Source of the DNA: an uncultured Dialister sp. | Lineage (GTDB): Bacteria > Bacillota > Negativicutes > Veillonellales > Dialisteraceae | Length of the DNA stretch: 14,246 bases | Direction of reading: 5' to 3' | Assembly: GCF_900538805.1 (NCBI RefSeq) | Contig: NZ_UPZP01000056.1 | Coordinates: 1 to 14,246 of the forward strand | Shown: in pieces, positions 13,204 to 14,246 of the stretch | How positions within the stretch are numbered: position 1 is the first letter of the stretch | Layout of the letters: every line of letters begins with the position of its first letter | Program-made: the position numbers and the translations under genes | The notes under the pieces: generated by a model | Databases searched by the model: none | Told to the model about the DNA's origin: nothing | What the model saw: the letters and a program-made list of their open reading frames with translations, nothing else

Positions 13204-13246
13204 TGAACAAAAAATCGCCTCGCTATGAGGCGATTTTTTTTGTTCA
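13204..13246. terminator. Bidirectional intrinsic terminator after mdcA
   Basis: TGAACAAAAAATCGCCTC (13204-13221) and its near-perfect reverse complement (13227-13246) enclose a 5-base loop, with A- and T-runs on both sides. It ends the mdcA transcript 11 bases after the stop codon. Confidence 0.95.
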
Positions 13247-13248
13247 AA

Positions 13249-13531
13249 GGGTTCTCAAGATTGACGGCCCGATGGGCCGAAGGTTCTTAGGATTGACAAC
13301 CGCTTCGCGGTTGAGGGCTAAGGATTGCCCTGCGGGCAATGAATATAAATACCGCCGCGAAGCAGCTTATAAAATTTGCGGCAAAGCCGCCACCATAACC
13401 CCTCCCCCTTTGGTACTGCGTACCACCTTTCCACCCGCAAGCGGTGGCACATTGGACCCTCCGGCCAAAGGCCGGTCAATCCTAAGAACCTTCCCCTCTG
13501 AACCCTCTTAACCCTCACGCCCAAAGGGCGT
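13249..13531 (+). repeat. Hairpin-chain element, family A relative, bounded by a 17-bp inverted repeat
   Basis: AGGTTCTTAGGATTGAC (13281-13297) is perfectly complementary to GTCAATCCTAAGAACCT (13475-13491). Between them stand AACCGC/GCGGTT, ATTGCCC/GGGCAAT, GCGGC/GCCGC, TGGTAC/GTACCA, a CCACC/GGTGG stem and CCGGCC/GGCCGG, most with triloops (TTC, TGC, AAA). GGCCC/GGGCC (13266-13278) lies before it and ACGCCC/GGGCGT (13517-13531) after it. A direct near-copy of the left arm precedes it (13249-13265). CCCTCTGAACC-like tails link it to family A. Confidence 0.85.
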
Positions 13532-13897
13532 GCCCATGAACCCGAGCCGCTTCCTCGGCCCCCTGATACTTTCCCTTACTCTTCCGGACTATATGTGCAG
13601 AGAGCAATGATGGAGCTCCGAAGTGACATCCATTTCCTCCTGCCAGGCGCTTTCCTTATAAGGGGCAGGGGAAAAGGAAAGAACTTCTCATGAATCGGCG
13701 CTCTCCGGTATACCGAAAACAGAAAAACTCCTGAGGAAAAACCTGCTAGAAATCCTGGTGGCAACCATGGCTATACCTGTTCTTCCTTGACGACACAGAC
13801 ATTCCGCCCCGGCGGCTACCCCTGGCCGATTCATTGAAACAGAACGCCTGAGCCCTACCGTGCAGCAGTATGGGACGAATCAGGAGCTTTTCAAGTG
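13532..13897. other. Unassigned stretch before a terminator (possible small RNA)
   Basis: No convincing gene is seen on either strand. Frames of about 60 codons exist but lack ribosome binding sites and recognisable domains. The stretch contains several local inverted repeats and ends at a good terminator. CCTGAT near its left end can pair with ATCAGG near its right end. I looked for tmRNA, RNase P RNA, SRP RNA and tRNA signatures and did not find them. Confidence 0.35.
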
Positions 13898-13927
13898 AAA
13901 AAAGCAGTCCTTCGGGGCTGCTTTTTT
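13898..13927. terminator. Bidirectional intrinsic terminator
   Basis: AAAAAA, then GCAGTCC/GGGCTGC (one G-U pair) with a TTCG loop, then TTTTTT. No coding region ends just before it on the plus strand, so it may close a non-coding transcript or an unseen minus-strand unit. Confidence 0.85.
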
Positions 13928-14123
13928 GTTGTCTAAGACCTATGTGAATAAGGGGCACCGCTTAGAAATGATAAATGGTGAATTGTAAATGGTAAATGAA
14001 TGTAGGGTGCCTTTTGAAATAAACGGTGCCCTCTTATGATAACACCTGAGAGCCGCCCTGAAGGGCGATGTTTTCGTAATGCATTGAGTGATATAAGAAG
14101 CAGTAGGGGAAGCACGTAACGTA
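13928..14123. other. Gene-free stretch
   Basis: It holds AT-rich short near-repeats (variants of AATGGTGAATTGTAAATGG) and a GCCCTGAAGGGC hairpin at about 14054-14066. No gene is supported. Confidence 0.4.
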
Positions 14124-14168
14124 GGGGGCTGTGAAAAAATATAAATCATTTCTTCACAGCCCCCTTTT
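14124..14168 (+). terminator. Long-stem hairpin with short T-run
   Basis: The perfect 12-bp stem GGGGGCTGTGAA/TTCACAGCCCCC (14124-14135/14153-14164) encloses an AT-rich loop and is followed by TTTT. It may be a terminator or another intergenic hairpin. After it, the last bases (TGTCATCTCGAGCGGAGC) look like the start of a palindromic intergenic repeat cut by the window edge. Confidence 0.6.
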
Positions 14169-14246
14169 CCTGCTTCGCCTATAGATTCAAAAAAATTCTC
14201 AAAATGACAGTAAGCTGTTCTCCGAATTGTCATCTCGAGCGGAGCT

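Noticed and set aside
11498..13210. Long minus-strand open frame opposite mdcA
   Set aside because: It is antisense to a full-length family member. The composition (Val, Gly, Phe, His rich) is typical of a shadow frame.
13532..13897. tmRNA, RNase P RNA, SRP RNA or tRNA
   Set aside because: None of the conserved core motifs of these RNAs could be found on either strand.
13940..14233. 97-codon minus-strand frame
   Set aside because: It runs across the long-stem hairpin and intergenic repeat DNA, has no ribosome binding site and no domain.

Overview
The window looks like a chromosomal segment from an anaerobic Firmicute, most likely a Negativicutes member of the Veillonellales (Dialister/Megasphaera/Allisonella type). 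Reasons: a T-box leader, strong AGGAGG-type ribosome binding sites, U-tract terminators, a MadLM/MdcA malonate module and a LytS/LytR-type two-component pair. The genus is inferred from general family resemblance and was not tested by any search.

Layout. (1) 241-1593, plus strand: a lone bioA-like aminotransferase. (2) 2176-3213, minus strand: an unrecognised membrane protein with a long Asp/His-rich tail, starting at TTG. (3) 4003-5565, plus strand: a consensus promoter, a T-box leader with a second antiterminator/terminator module but no second Stem I, and a YkvI-family transporter-like gene. (4) 5821-8307, minus strand: a LytTR response regulator downstream of its 5TMR-LYT histidine kinase. 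(5) 8367-9780: a block of repeated sequence carrying a small DUF559 nuclease-like gene (8915-9286, minus). (6) 10099-13192, plus strand: madL and madM (malonate transporter), then mdcA (malonate decarboxylase alpha subunit), closed by a strong terminator. No other mdc subunit is visible. (7) 13250-14246: a hairpin-rich element, an unexplained 370-base stretch and two terminator-like hairpins.

The main non-genic signal is that nearly every intergenic space is filled with chained short perfect hairpins. They recur as modules at 1-177, 1867-2105, 3264-3458 with 3738-3903, 5597-5800 and 13249-13531, and as a second family at 8367-8895 and 9338-9640. Between copies the arms of aligned hairpins change on both sides, so complementarity is kept (for example GCCGCC/GGCGGC against GCTGCC/GGCAGC, and GGTAC/GTACC against GGTGC/GCACC). 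Several modules are enclosed by a longer inverted repeat: 11 bp in the first family and a perfect 17 bp at 13281-13297/13475-13491. This pattern suggests that the folded shape is kept by selection or by copying.

How the genes may work together. MadL and MadM would import malonate, and MdcA would load it onto a thioester carrier. Because mdcA is followed at once by a terminator, the decarboxylating step must be encoded elsewhere or be of a different kind. The LytS/LytR pair is the nearest regulator, about 1.8 kb away and divergent, but I found no convincing LytTR-type operator upstream of madL. The YkvI-family gene is probably controlled by the charging state of a tRNA, and the best reading of the specifier is AUC (isoleucine).
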